Source of the DNA: Flavobacterium sp. ACAM 123
Lineage (GTDB): Bacteria; Bacteroidota; Bacteroidia; Flavobacteriales; Flavobacteriaceae
DNA length: 47,727 nt
NCBI RefSeq assembly: GCF_000264055.1
Contig: NZ_AJXL01000017.1
Location: 1-47,727, forward strand
Direction: 5' to 3'
Shown here: positions 34,863-43,703 of the stretch, piece after piece
How positions within the stretch are numbered: the stretch's first letter is position 1
Layout of the letters: every line of letters begins with the position of its first letter
Notes under the pieces: generated by a model
What the model was told of the DNA's origin: nothing
The model's input: only the letters and a program-made list of their open reading frames with translations
Database searches by the model: none
Translations under genes and position numbers: made by a program

Positions 34863-34924
34863 TTTTAGTATTCAGTAAGTAGCTGACCACTAAAAAATGG
34901 CATACTGCCCGCTGAATACTAAAA
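34863..34924. repeat. Perfect 13-bp inverted repeat downstream of the CorC-like gene
   Basis: TTTTAGTATTCAG (34863-34875) and CTGAATACTAAAA (34912-34924) are exact inverted copies, and a further TTCAGTATTC lies just before at about 34850. It is a palindromic intergenic element, or a weak terminator of the CorC-like gene. No T run follows. Confidence 0.55.
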
Positions 34925-35009
34925 GTGATGACAGAAGATTTGAAATTAAAAGGAGGACAGCCGGAGGCTTTTCGTTACTTTAAATCCTGTCAAAATTAAA
35001 TAAAGAATT

Positions 35010-36011
35010 ATGACAGAAGGGAATTTTGTAGATTACGTTAAAATATTTGTTTCGTCCGGAAAAGGAGGAAAAGGGTCTACGCATTTGCATAGAGAGAAAT
35101 TTATTGAAAAAGGTGGGCCAGATGGTGGTGACGGAGGTCGTGGTGGACATGTTTTTCTTGTAGGGAACAAAGGACTATGGACTTTGTTTCATCTTAAATT
35201 TGCTAGACATATCAAAGCTGGAAGCGGTGGTGATGGTAGTGGTGACAGAAGTACTGGGGCTGATGGTGAAGACAAGTTCATTGAAGTGCCATTAGGAACT
35301 GTTGTAAGAGATAAAGAAACTGGAGAGGTTTTGTTTGAAATTACGGAAGATGGAGAAAAACAAGTTCTGTCGAGAGGTGGTAAAGGAGGTTTAGGAAACT
35401 GGCACTTTAGAAGTGCTACAAACCAAACCCCACGATATGCTCAGCCTGGGTTACCGGGATCGGAGATGGATGCAATTTTGGAGCTAAAAGTTTTAGCAGA
35501 TGTAGGTTTAGTAGGTTTTCCAAACGCAGGAAAGTCAACACTTTTGTCTGTTTTAACATCGGCTAAACCAAAAATCGCAGATTACCCGTTTACAACTTTA
35601 AAACCAAATCTTGGGATTGTAGCCTACAGAGATTTTCAATCTTTTGTAATTGCTGATATTCCAGGTATTATTGAAGGTGCTGCAGAAGGAAAAGGATTAG
35701 GACATTATTTTTTACGCCATATTGAGCGTAATTCAACGTTATTGTTTCTTGTTCCTGTTGATACACCAGATATTAAAGGAGAATACGATATTTTGGTAAA
35801 CGAACTAACGAAATACAATCCAGAAATGCTGGATAAGGAACGTATGGTTGTTATTTCTAAATGTGATATGCTGGACGATGATCTAAAAGCAGAACTGAAA
35901 GAAGAATTAGACGTTTCATTTAAAGGAATTCCTTATATGTTTATCTCTTCTGTTGCTCAACAAGGGTTGACGGAATTGAAAGACAAATTATGGAAAATGT
36001 TGAATGATTAA
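35010..36011 (+). CDS. obgE: GTPase Obg
   Basis: This ribosome-associated GTPase acts in 50S maturation and stress control. Residues 1 to about 160 form the Gly-rich Obg fold ([32 protein letters not shown]). The G domain follows: [35 protein letters not shown] and SKCD. It has no OCT tail (333 aa), as is common in Bacteroidota. The last 33 bases (35980-36012) are repeated exactly at 42794-42826, beyond the macroglobulin gene. Confidence 0.97.
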   Translation: MTEGNFVDYVKIFVSSGKGGKGSTHLHREKFIEKGGPDGGDGGRGGHVFLVGNKGLWTLFHLKFARHIKAGSGGDGSGDRSTGADGEDKFIEVPLGTVVRDKETGEVLFEITEDGEKQVLSRGGKGGLGNWHFRSATNQTPRYAQPGLPGSEMDAILELKVLADVGLVGFPNAGKSTLLSVLTSAKPKIADYPFTTLKPNLGIVAYRDFQSFVIADIPGIIEGAAEGKGLGHYFLRHIERNSTLLFLVPVDTPDIKGEYDILVNELTKYNPEMLDKERMVVISKCDMLDDDLKAELKEELDVSFKGIPYMFISSVAQQGLTELKDKLWKMLND

Positions 36012-36012
36012 T
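35980..36012 (+). repeat. Direct repeat, copy 1 (3' end of obgE)
   Basis: These 33 bases encode the last residues [10 protein letters not shown], the stop and one further base. An identical sequence in the same orientation is at 42794-42826. The similarity extends a few bases further upstream with a one-base gap. Confidence 0.95.
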
Positions 36013-36034
36013 TAATCATTTTTCACTTATAACA

Positions 36035-36070
36035 AAAAACCGTTTCAAGAATTGAAACGGTTTTTTTTTC
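36035..36070. terminator. Bidirectional terminator between obgE and the macroglobulin gene
   Basis: CCGTTTCAA (36041-36049), loop GAA, TTGAAACGG (36053-36061), with an A run before and T9 after. It can end transcription of both convergent genes. Confidence 0.88.
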
Positions 36071-36074
36071 TGTG

Positions 36075-39000
36075 TTAATTTGCGACTTGCACCTTAATTC
36101 CTTTGGTGTGACTAGAAAATTCTGGAGCATACATGCTTTGGATTGTGCTAATTCCATTAGAGAAATTCCCTTTATTATTCAGTCTAACATCATATTCTAA
36201 AACATAGGTTCCTTTGTTGATCCTGTCAAAAAAGAAGTGGGTTGCAGCGTCTTTAGTGCTTCTATAAAACCCTAAATTATCTTTGTACTGGTAACTAGAT
36301 AAAACATCGATAGGCTCAAAACAAGACGCTCTCATGTCTTTTAAATGTACAAATTCCATATCTTCCTTAGTAGAGATAATTAAACGGACAGTAACTAGAT
36401 CTCCTAATTTTAATGGATTGTTAGTTGTTATTTTTTGTAACACCGTGCCTTTATCTGTATTCTTCTTTAAATACAATTCTTTAGAAATAGACAAACTGGT
36501 ATCAGAATTGCTTTTTATTTTATCTAAATCTTCAAAATATTGCCAGTAAACACCTCCATAACCTGGAACTTTGGATTTGTTTTCTATTGTAATAGTTGCC
36601 ATTTCTTTTCTAATTTCAGAGGCTTTCCAATTCAATTTTAAGTAACCTGTTTCTGCTTCTTTTTCGTTAGCAGTCAATTTTTTTGTTAGAATTTTTTCAT
36701 CTCCTATCTTGATAATAGTATTGTCTTTTACGCTCAACCAATCGGTACCTTGCATTAGTAATGCATATACAGCTTCAGTTGTGGCTTTTGTCGTAGGCCA
36801 GTTTTTAGCTTGCTTGTTTTTTAACAACCACACTTTCATAGCATCCACTGACTTGGTGTCATTGCTAACTTCCGTGAAAGCTTCAATCAGTAAAGCTTGT
36901 GTTTCTACAGGTGCTTGATACCAATACCAACCTACTTTGTTAGCAATCCAATACATACCCCAATCTTCGTTATTTGAAGCCGTTTCTTTTAGACTTTCGA
37001 TTATTATTTTAGCTGCTGTTTGTTCTCCAAAACGATTCAGCACTAATGCTGCCATTCCTTTTTCATATAAAGAATAGCTTAACCAGTTTTCTTTAGCGCT
37101 GTCAACATATATTTTGGTTGCTTTTTTCAAAGTGTCAGAAAGCGGATAAGTTTCTAAATAGAAACTTCGGGTATAGAGGTAATGCAAATCGGAGTAGGGA
37201 TGCATCCAAATCAGTTTTTCGCCGTTTTTTAGATTGTTCGTTCTTTGTTTATGGTTTTCTAAGAATTTGATATCAAGGAACGGGATTCCGTTTTTGGAAA
37301 TTTCATTTATTTTCGCATTGGTCGCATCAGCTGTATTTAATTTTTTCAAATGACCTAATCCTGCCAGAATATGTCGTGTGATGTATTCGTTTTCTTCATT
37401 ACCGCCATACCACGGAAATCCTCCTGATGCTTTTTGTTTTTGTTTTAATTTGTCAAAAGTAGCTTCTTGAGCACTTTTCATTTTTTCTAAGTCGAAAAGT
37501 AAGGCTAGTTTGGTTTTTTTGTCGGCTTCGCTTTGCGCATCATTTACCCATGGTGTTTCAGCCAGAAGGATCGATTTTAGCTCCTCGTTTTCTTCTAATT
37601 TAGAATTTAATTTTCCGTTTTTTCTCCAAGTTTCAAAAACAGCGGCGATTTTTGGATTACTATTGATGATTTCACCAGCCAAAGCATTGGCATAGTAACG
37701 AGCGAAAGTTTGCTCAGCACCTTCGTGTTCGTATTCCATCAAGTAAGGCAAGGATTGTAATGCAAGCCAAGCTGGATTTGAAGTGTATTCTAACGTGAAT
37801 TGATGATTGCGTAAGCTTGTGGAAGCATTGTTTCTTAAGTTCTCAAAAGTGTATTCTTTCTTTGAGTTTTCGCGAACCCATAAAGGAATACTCTCCGTAA
37901 CGAGTATATTGTTAGTCAAAACGGGTATGATGTTTTCTTCCCCATCAGAATAGTTGTCGGCTTTAGCTAAAACCTTGTACTGTACTCCTTGTATTCCTTC
38001 TGGAATATAGATGTTCCAACTTACAGTCGTATTTCCAAATGCAGGTATGGAATAATTTTTCAAGCTTTTTGTGTTCAGCATTTTGGTATCTACTGATTCC
38101 ATTGTGGTAGCGTCAAAAAGTTGCAAAACAGCAATTCCTATTTTGGGTTCGCTGTTCATATTTACAATTTTACTAATGATTTGAATACTGTCTTTTTCTC
38201 TAAAGAAACGAGGGAAATTGGGTATTACCATTAGGTCTTTTTGGGTAACAATAATTTTTTCCAGATAACCAGAAACTGCTTTTTTATTGTGGGCGAATAG
38301 GCGTAATTTCCAAGCTGTTAATGCCTCAGGGGAGGTAAAATTGAAACTAATGTTTCCTGATTTATCCGTTTTTAAATTTGGATAGAAAAAGGCAGTTTCT
38401 GATAGATTAGTTCGGCTTTTAATTTCAGAAAGGGCTTTTAATGCCTTGTTAGTAGTGATTATTACTGCTCCATTTTCTCCTTTTGTTCCATAAAGAGCTG
38501 TTGCTTGGTCTTTCTCTAAAACTTCAATGGAAAGAATGGTTAAATAATCTAGTATCATAGCTTGGTTTCTAGATGCAAAGTTCCCATCAATACTATAGAT
38601 AGCATTTGCGATATCTTTATTTTTGGCGGCTGTTTTTATCATTTTTCCGGTAGCGCTTCCTTCTAATGATATTTCTATCCCTGCGGTATTGTATATTTGA
38701 TTGTCTTCTTCAACAATTATTTTGCTGGCAGCGCCTCTAATTGTTTCAGCACTTACTTTTCTGTCAAATGCAGGAGCAACAGATAATACTGCATCCGGGT
38801 CTCCTTCTATAATTTCAGTACCTAATTGTTTACCCGTTATTTGAGTAGCATAATTTAGTGATTTTTTTTCTTTATTGATACCGTAGCCTGTCACTACAAC
38901 TTCTTCTAAACTGCTAGATTCTAGTTGTAAATTAATATTCGTTTTGTTATTCTTATCAATAAGAAGTGTCTGAGTCTGGTACCCTATATAAGCAATAACT

Positions 39001-42000
39001 AAGGTATCTGATTTTGACACATTGATTTCGTAATATCCGTCAAATTCACTGATTGTCGCCGTTTTGGTTCCTTTTACTGTAATACTGACACCAGGCAATG
39101 GAGCTCCTTTTTCATCAGTAATAATACCGGATATCGATTTTGTGTTTTGGGGATTGTTGTTTTGTTTCAAAAGGTATTTTTGATACTGAGCTATTGTTGC
39201 GTAGTCTTTTGAGTCAGAGAAATTAAATCCAAACCACAGTAGTTGTGTTCTTTTATCAATAAAAACCGGGCTGTGTAAAGTGGTGTTTAGATTGCGTAAA
39301 GTGGCGGACGTTTTATCAAAACCTAGTTTGTTTCTATAGGAAATGCTATTGTATACATATCGGTCGAGAGTGAGCGGATTCCAATAGCCTTTAGCAAATT
39401 GATCTAATGAACTATCGTACATGGAAGCTAATACTTCAGACTCTAGCGCAGTATTGGTTGGAGATAATTTAAAAGACCAGTTTTCAGTGCTTCCTGGTTG
39501 TATTTTGTTTCTAAAGCTTTCGACAGTAAAATCTAAGTTTGTTTCTTCCGCTTTTAAAGACACCTCCAGTTCCTTAGTAAAGGATTGGTTTTCAAATATG
39601 GACTCTAAGCCAATTTTTATTGATTTTTCAAACTGTCTTTGTAAAGGGATTTTAAGTAGGAGCTCGTTGTTTTCTAATGTTTTGTTTTCATCATAAAAGA
39701 GCTTATTCGCATAAGATGCCATTATTTTGAAATAGTGGTTAGGAATGACAGACTTGATGCTCAATAATACAAAGCCGTCTTTTTTTGGGTTCTTATTAAG
39801 CTGCTCAATCGAAAGTAGTTCGTTAGAGTCTAATTTTTCTGAACTTTGATTGATTTTAACTATGACTTGTTTTTCTAATGGAAGCTCATTGATGTCTTTA
39901 GCCGAAAAAACAACTTTGTAAAATCCTGATTGGTAATTTGAGATAAAATTAAGCGGAATAGTTTTGTCTTTTTCTGTATCAACCTTTTTAGAATAGACTA
40001 ATGTTCCCAGTTCTTTTTGGTCTAGCGGTTTTTCATTATTTTCGAAGGGGAATAAGCTTTCAAAATCCTGTTTTGAAATGGCTTCAATTTCAGGAATGGG
40101 CCATACTCTTGGCTTAATTTTATTTGGAAAACCCTTAAGAAAGTAGAGGTTGACTTCACCCTTAATTGCTGCAAACTGCTCGTTAAGGTTTTTACTGTTA
40201 ATCTCGACTGCGTTTTTATCTTTGGTGTTGATTTCTTGGGGAATAGTTATGTCAAGATTCATGGTATGATATCCTACGTTGATTGTTTGTGTTGCCGTAT
40301 GTGTTTCACCGTTACTATCTGTTACATCGGCATCAATATAGAATTTATAAATAGGGCGGTCTTCTTTTGGAAAACGTTGGTTAGCATTGGCTATAAAATC
40401 AATATTGAACTTGCCATAGGCATCGGTGGTTGTCTCTCCGCTACCAGTTTCTCCTCCTTGTCCTTTGTATCTATAAGAATTGTCATAGACACTATAAATC
40501 ATATAGGAAATTCTGTATTTTACCTTTGAATCAGATATATTCGCTCCCGAAAATGATTTAGCGAAACCTTCAACTCGAATTTTTTGATTGACTTCATAGC
40601 TCTCTTTTATAGGGTCAAAAACAACTTCAAACTTAGGACGTTTGTATTCCTCAACTTTAAAGCGAGTACCTGAATTTTCAAAATTCACCGTATCCCAAAA
40701 TGGATGTTCGCCTTTTTTACTGCTGTCCGGCTCCTCTGCTTGAAATGTGAAATTGTCGGTTAGCCCATTCTGTGGAAGCTTAAATTCCCCAGAAAAAGAA
40801 CCAAAAGAATTGGTGGTCACTTCAAAATTTTGGATGTTTTTATTATTGTTGTCTTTAACGATAATTTTCATCAAAATATTGGGGATGATTCTAGTTTCAT
40901 TTGCTTTTTTTTGGAAAACAATTCCTTTATAATAAACGGTTTGTCCGGGTCGATAAATGGCTCGGTCTAGATAAAACTCAATTTTGGCATCAGTCTTTTT
41001 TATATTGGAATTACTGCGGTTGTAATATCGGTTTCTATTATAGACGATTAAGCTGTCGTTCTCTTTTGCTACCGTAATGTCAAAGTAGTTTTGAATGTCG
41101 TCATCTCGTTCAGAATTAGCATAACCTTCTTTATCGGTAGTTAATTCTAAATTATTGAATTTTATAGTTGCTTTTTCGATTGGGTTTCCTGTTTTTCGGT
41201 CTACTACTTGATAATAATCGGTGTTGTTTTTATAATTTGTCAGTAGGGAAAGGTTTGTGACTGTGATAGTTTCGTATGCAAACGCTTTTGTGTTTTTTAT
41301 ATCTGACTCACTTTCAAAATAAACTAAGTAACTGCCAGTTTCAAGTTGAGGCAATAGTATCTCAGTAGAATAGCTGAAGTAGTCATTCTTATTTGGTAAT
41401 GCTTTTGTAATGCTTTTTACTAAGGGGTTTTTCTCGATTATAGTTGCGGCAATACTATCTTTTTTCATGTGCATTCTCCAGTCGTTAAGTTTTGAGATTG
41501 TTTTCTGGTCAATTTTGAAGTAAGAAATGCTAAGGGTATTTATGTTTTTATAATTTACGAAAGCTCTTGTGTTTTCGTTATTATAACTTTTCTCTAAAAG
41601 TTGAATGTTTAGATTTTTCTTTTCTAATTCATGTTTTCTTTGGACGGCACGTTTGTAAGCATTAGATCTGCTTTTTGTAGACAAGATAGTGTCGAATAAT
41701 GCGATTGCTTTTTGGTTGTAATCAGGATGGCTGTCTTTTGACGCAAGCGTTGTGTATAGATTTGCCTTTTCAACTTGGATATCTTGTAAGAGTAAAAGAG
41801 GAATATCTTTGTCTTGTATTTGATCTAAAGCATTTAAATAATCGGTAGCATTTTTGTTTAAATAGGTGTAACAGAATTGCATGCGCGAGAAGCGATTGTC
41901 TAAAGAGTTGTTGTTATTTTCTTTTTTTTGATATAAAGTGATGAGCTTTTTTAAATGGTCATCCTTTACTAAATCAAGGTTTAAGGATTGAAAGGTCTTT

Positions 42001-42659
42001 GAATCACCGTATAAAGTATCTTTTGACTTTTCGAAAATGGAGGTTTCTATATTCCAAGAATTTAGAGTTTGAGTGAGGTAAGTAATGTTCTCATTCAATA
42101 GGTACTCATATAAATTTTGTTGGTTTAACTTTTCTGGAGAATAATGATCAAATAGAGATTTATAGGACTTCAGAGAAGTTTTTTTTAAGATTGCTTCGTT
42201 TGCGATGCTATTGGCGAAAGCAAGGCCAATTTGCTTTTTGAAAGTTTTATTTGACCATAATAGAAAATCAGTTTCTAAGCTGTCTGTGGTGGTTCTATAG
42301 TATATTTTACCGTTATTTTTTAAATAATAATCATTCAAACATTTCGCATACACATAATTGAGTATCGCTTTTGATGGCTCGGAAACTGTTTTTATTTGGC
42401 TTTTTAGATTGTTTAAAATTTTGGTTTGCGCGTCTTCTTCAAGGGTTTGAATGTATTTTGAATTATAGAAAAAACATTTTATAATCTGTGTTTCATTATT
42501 ACTCGAAACGGCTTTGTTGTATATTTTATCTACGAGGGTACTTGCAGATTTAATTTTACCTGCTTTTTCTAATGCGATAACGGCATCCCATTTTTTGTCA
42601 AATTGTTGGGCTATTGCGGGCAGAGACGTCAAAAGGAAGAGTAGGAATAATTTTTTCAT
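36075..42659 (-). CDS. Giant alpha-2-macroglobulin-like protein with SusC-type insertion
   Basis: The 2194-residue secreted protein begins with signal MKKLFLLFLLTSLPAIAQ. A helical N-terminal part (about 20-350) leads into macroglobulin-type beta domains. The MG2 region (DRAIYRPGQTVYYKGIVFQ) is near residue 560. At about 1170-1250 sits a carboxypeptidase-regulatory-like domain (ISGIITDEKGAPLPGVSITV ... GYYEINV). The TonB-box-like SSSLEEVVVTGYG follows, then a plug-like segment to about 1410 ending ALYGTKGENGAVIITTN. The macroglobulin core resumes with SPEALTAWKLRLFAH and an alpha-alpha toroid. The usual thioester motif reads EGAEQTF near residue 1647, with Ala for Cys. No receptor barrel is present. 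It is probably envelope-located and possibly an anti-protease or scaffold. Confidence 0.88.
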   Translation of the reverse strand: MKKLFLLFLLTSLPAIAQQFDKKWDAVIALEKAGKIKSASTLVDKIYNKAVSSNNETQIIKCFFYNSKYIQTLEEDAQTKILNNLKSQIKTVSEPSKAILNYVYAKCLNDYYLKNNGKIYYRTTTDSLETDFLLWSNKTFKKQIGLAFANSIANEAILKKTSLKSYKSLFDHYSPEKLNQQNLYEYLLNENITYLTQTLNSWNIETSIFEKSKDTLYGDSKTFQSLNLDLVKDDHLKKLITLYQKKENNNNSLDNRFSRMQFCYTYLNKNATDYLNALDQIQDKDIPLLLLQDIQVEKANLYTTLASKDSHPDYNQKAIALFDTILSTKSRSNAYKRAVQRKHELEKKNLNIQLLEKSYNNENTRAFVNYKNINTLSISYFKIDQKTISKLNDWRMHMKKDSIAATIIEKNPLVKSITKALPNKNDYFSYSTEILLPQLETGSYLVYFESESDIKNTKAFAYETITVTNLSLLTNYKNNTDYYQVVDRKTGNPIEKATIKFNNLELTTDKEGYANSERDDDIQNYFDITVAKENDSLIVYNRNRYYNRSNSNIKKTDAKIEFYLDRAIYRPGQTVYYKGIVFQKKANETRIIPNILMKIIVKDNNNKNIQNFEVTTNSFGSFSGEFKLPQNGLTDNFTFQAEEPDSSKKGEHPFWDTVNFENSGTRFKVEEYKRPKFEVVFDPIKESYEVNQKIRVEGFAKSFSGANISDSKVKYRISYMIYSVYDNSYRYKGQGGETGSGETTTDAYGKFNIDFIANANQRFPKEDRPIYKFYIDADVTDSNGETHTATQTINVGYHTMNLDITIPQEINTKDKNAVEINSKNLNEQFAAIKGEVNLYFLKGFPNKIKPRVWPIPEIEAISKQDFESLFPFENNEKPLDQKELGTLVYSKKVDTEKDKTIPLNFISNYQSGFYKVVFSAKDINELPLEKQVIVKINQSSEKLDSNELLSIEQLNKNPKKDGFVLLSIKSVIPNHYFKIMASYANKLFYDENKTLENNELLLKIPLQRQFEKSIKIGLESIFENQSFTKELEVSLKAEETNLDFTVESFRNKIQPGSTENWSFKLSPTNTALESEVLASMYDSSLDQFAKGYWNPLTLDRYVYNSISYRNKLGFDKTSATLRNLNTTLHSPVFIDKRTQLLWFGFNFSDSKDYATIAQYQKYLLKQNNNPQNTKSISGIITDEKGAPLPGVSITVKGTKTATISEFDGYYEINVSKSDTLVIAYIGYQTQTLLIDKNNKTNINLQLESSSLEEVVVTGYGINKEKKSLNYATQITGKQLGTEIIEGDPDAVLSVAPAFDRKVSAETIRGAASKIIVEEDNQIYNTAGIEISLEGSATGKMIKTAAKNKDIANAIYSIDGNFASRNQAMILDYLTILSIEVLEKDQATALYGTKGENGAVIITTNKALKALSEIKSRTNLSETAFFYPNLKTDKSGNISFNFTSPEALTAWKLRLFAHNKKAVSGYLEKIIVTQKDLMVIPNFPRFFREKDSIQIISKIVNMNSEPKIGIAVLQLFDATTMESVDTKMLNTKSLKNYSIPAFGNTTVSWNIYIPEGIQGVQYKVLAKADNYSDGEENIIPVLTNNILVTESIPLWVRENSKKEYTFENLRNNASTSLRNHQFTLEYTSNPAWLALQSLPYLMEYEHEGAEQTFARYYANALAGEIINSNPKIAAVFETWRKNGKLNSKLEENEELKSILLAETPWVNDAQSEADKKTKLALLFDLEKMKSAQEATFDKLKQKQKASGGFPWYGGNEENEYITRHILAGLGHLKKLNTADATNAKINEISKNGIPFLDIKFLENHKQRTNNLKNGEKLIWMHPYSDLHYLYTRSFYLETYPLSDTLKKATKIYVDSAKENWLSYSLYEKGMAALVLNRFGEQTAAKIIIESLKETASNNEDWGMYWIANKVGWYWYQAPVETQALLIEAFTEVSNDTKSVDAMKVWLLKNKQAKNWPTTKATTEAVYALLMQGTDWLSVKDNTIIKIGDEKILTKKLTANEKEAETGYLKLNWKASEIRKEMATITIENKSKVPGYGGVYWQYFEDLDKIKSNSDTSLSISKELYLKKNTDKGTVLQKITTNNPLKLGDLVTVRLIISTKEDMEFVHLKDMRASCFEPIDVLSSYQYKDNLGFYRSTKDAATHFFFDRINKGTYVLEYDVRLNNKGNFSNGISTIQSMYAPEFSSHTKGIKVQVAN

Positions 42660-42793
42660 GCAGTTTTAGGATAAGAAGAATTGATTTTGAAGTGAATATA
42701 AGACTATTTAGGATAAGTTTTTTCTAAAATTTAGTGCAATAATACTTATCGCAACGGCCAAGAGTCTGTTTTTTATCTGCTGAATAGCTATTG

Positions 42794-42826
42794 AAGACAA
42801 ATTATGGAAAATGTTGAATGATTAAT
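42794..42826 (+). repeat. Direct repeat, copy 2 (displaced obgE 3' end)
   Basis: Exact copy of 35980-36012, same orientation, including the obgE stop. There is no obgE reading frame upstream of it here, so it is a remnant. The two copies bracket the macroglobulin gene, a span of about 6.8 kb. Confidence 0.95.
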
Positions 42827-42935
42827 ACTTGTTCTGAAAGTATTTAAAGCGTACATAGTGCTAAATGTGGTGGAATTTTTGTTTTAAAATGTCAAAGCTT
42901 TCCCAATGATACAAGATTCCAATTATAAATTTCCT

Positions 42936-42943
42936 TATTTTTG
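42936..42943 (+). promoter_or_regulatory. Possible -7 box right before the TPR gene
   Basis: TATTTTTG ends 4 bases before the ATG at 42948. If used, the RNA would start at about the start codon. No TTG is clear at -33. Confidence 0.35.
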
Positions 42944-42947
42944 AGGA

Positions 42948-43652
42948 ATGAAACAAATTGTATATCTTTTTTTATTCTTACCAATGATGATTTGGTCCCA
43001 ATCCAATTTTGACGAAGCAGAGAAATTATTCAACGATAAAAAGTATGAACAAGCGCAGCCTATTTTTGAAGCACTTCATAAAGCGAGTCCGTCCAACTTA
43101 AAAACGATTGAGTATTTAGGAGATATTGCAGGCCAGGATAAGGACTGGGAGGAGGCATTAGTTTATTACGGAAAGCTAAAACAATTAAAGCCGTCTGAAG
43201 CAAATTATTTTTATAAATATGGAGGCGCTTTGGGAATGAAAGCCTTAGAAGTTAATAAGTTTAAGGCGTTAGGAATGATCGGCGAAATTAAGGAGTCATT
43301 CGAAAAGGCAATAAAATTGTATCCTGAGCATATTGATTCGAGGTGGGCTTTGATAGAGTTATACATAAAGCTTCCCGGTGTAGTTGGTGGAAGCGAAACA
43401 AAAGCATTAAAATACGCTAATGAATTGTTAAAAATTTCGGCAGTAGATGGGTATTTATCAAGAGGTCATATTGATGAATATTACAAAAGATATAAGTCAG
43501 CAGAACTGCAATATAAAAAAGCAATTGCCACAGGGAAATCTTTAGAGAGTTACCAGAGATTGGCTAGCTTATATAAAAATAAAATGAATGAACCTGAAAG
43601 AGCCAGAGTAACCTTGGAAGAATTCAAGAAGAAAAATCAAAGGAGTAAGTGA
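42948..43652 (+). CDS. Exported tetratricopeptide-repeat protein
   Basis: A signal peptide (MKQIVYLFLFLPMMIWSQ) is followed by TPR-type helical pairs: FDEAEKLFNDKKYEQAQPIF, WEEALVYYGKLKQLKPSEA, IKESFEKAIKLYPEHIDSRW and YKSAELQYKKAIATG. The 234-residue protein is a periplasmic protein-protein interaction module, partner unknown. It precedes mpl by 51 bases on the same strand. Confidence 0.88.
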   Translation: MKQIVYLFLFLPMMIWSQSNFDEAEKLFNDKKYEQAQPIFEALHKASPSNLKTIEYLGDIAGQDKDWEEALVYYGKLKQLKPSEANYFYKYGGALGMKALEVNKFKALGMIGEIKESFEKAIKLYPEHIDSRWALIELYIKLPGVVGGSETKALKYANELLKISAVDGYLSRGHIDEYYKRYKSAELQYKKAIATGKSLESYQRLASLYKNKMNEPERARVTLEEFKKKNQRSK

Positions 43653-43703
43653 TAATTCAGGAGGTTTAAATTAACATACAAACGCATAATAGAATTAACG
43701 TAA

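Larger units (their letters stand above)
42660..42947. other. Intergenic region holding a copy of the obgE 3' end
   Basis: No gene is supported. The notable content is the 33-base copy of the obgE terminus at 42794-42826, and the start region of the TPR gene with a TATTTTTG box at 42936-42943. Confidence 0.7.

Noticed and set aside
36075..42659. TonB-dependent outer-membrane receptor
   Set aside because: A regulatory and plug-like segment is present but no beta-barrel follows; macroglobulin domains lie on both sides.
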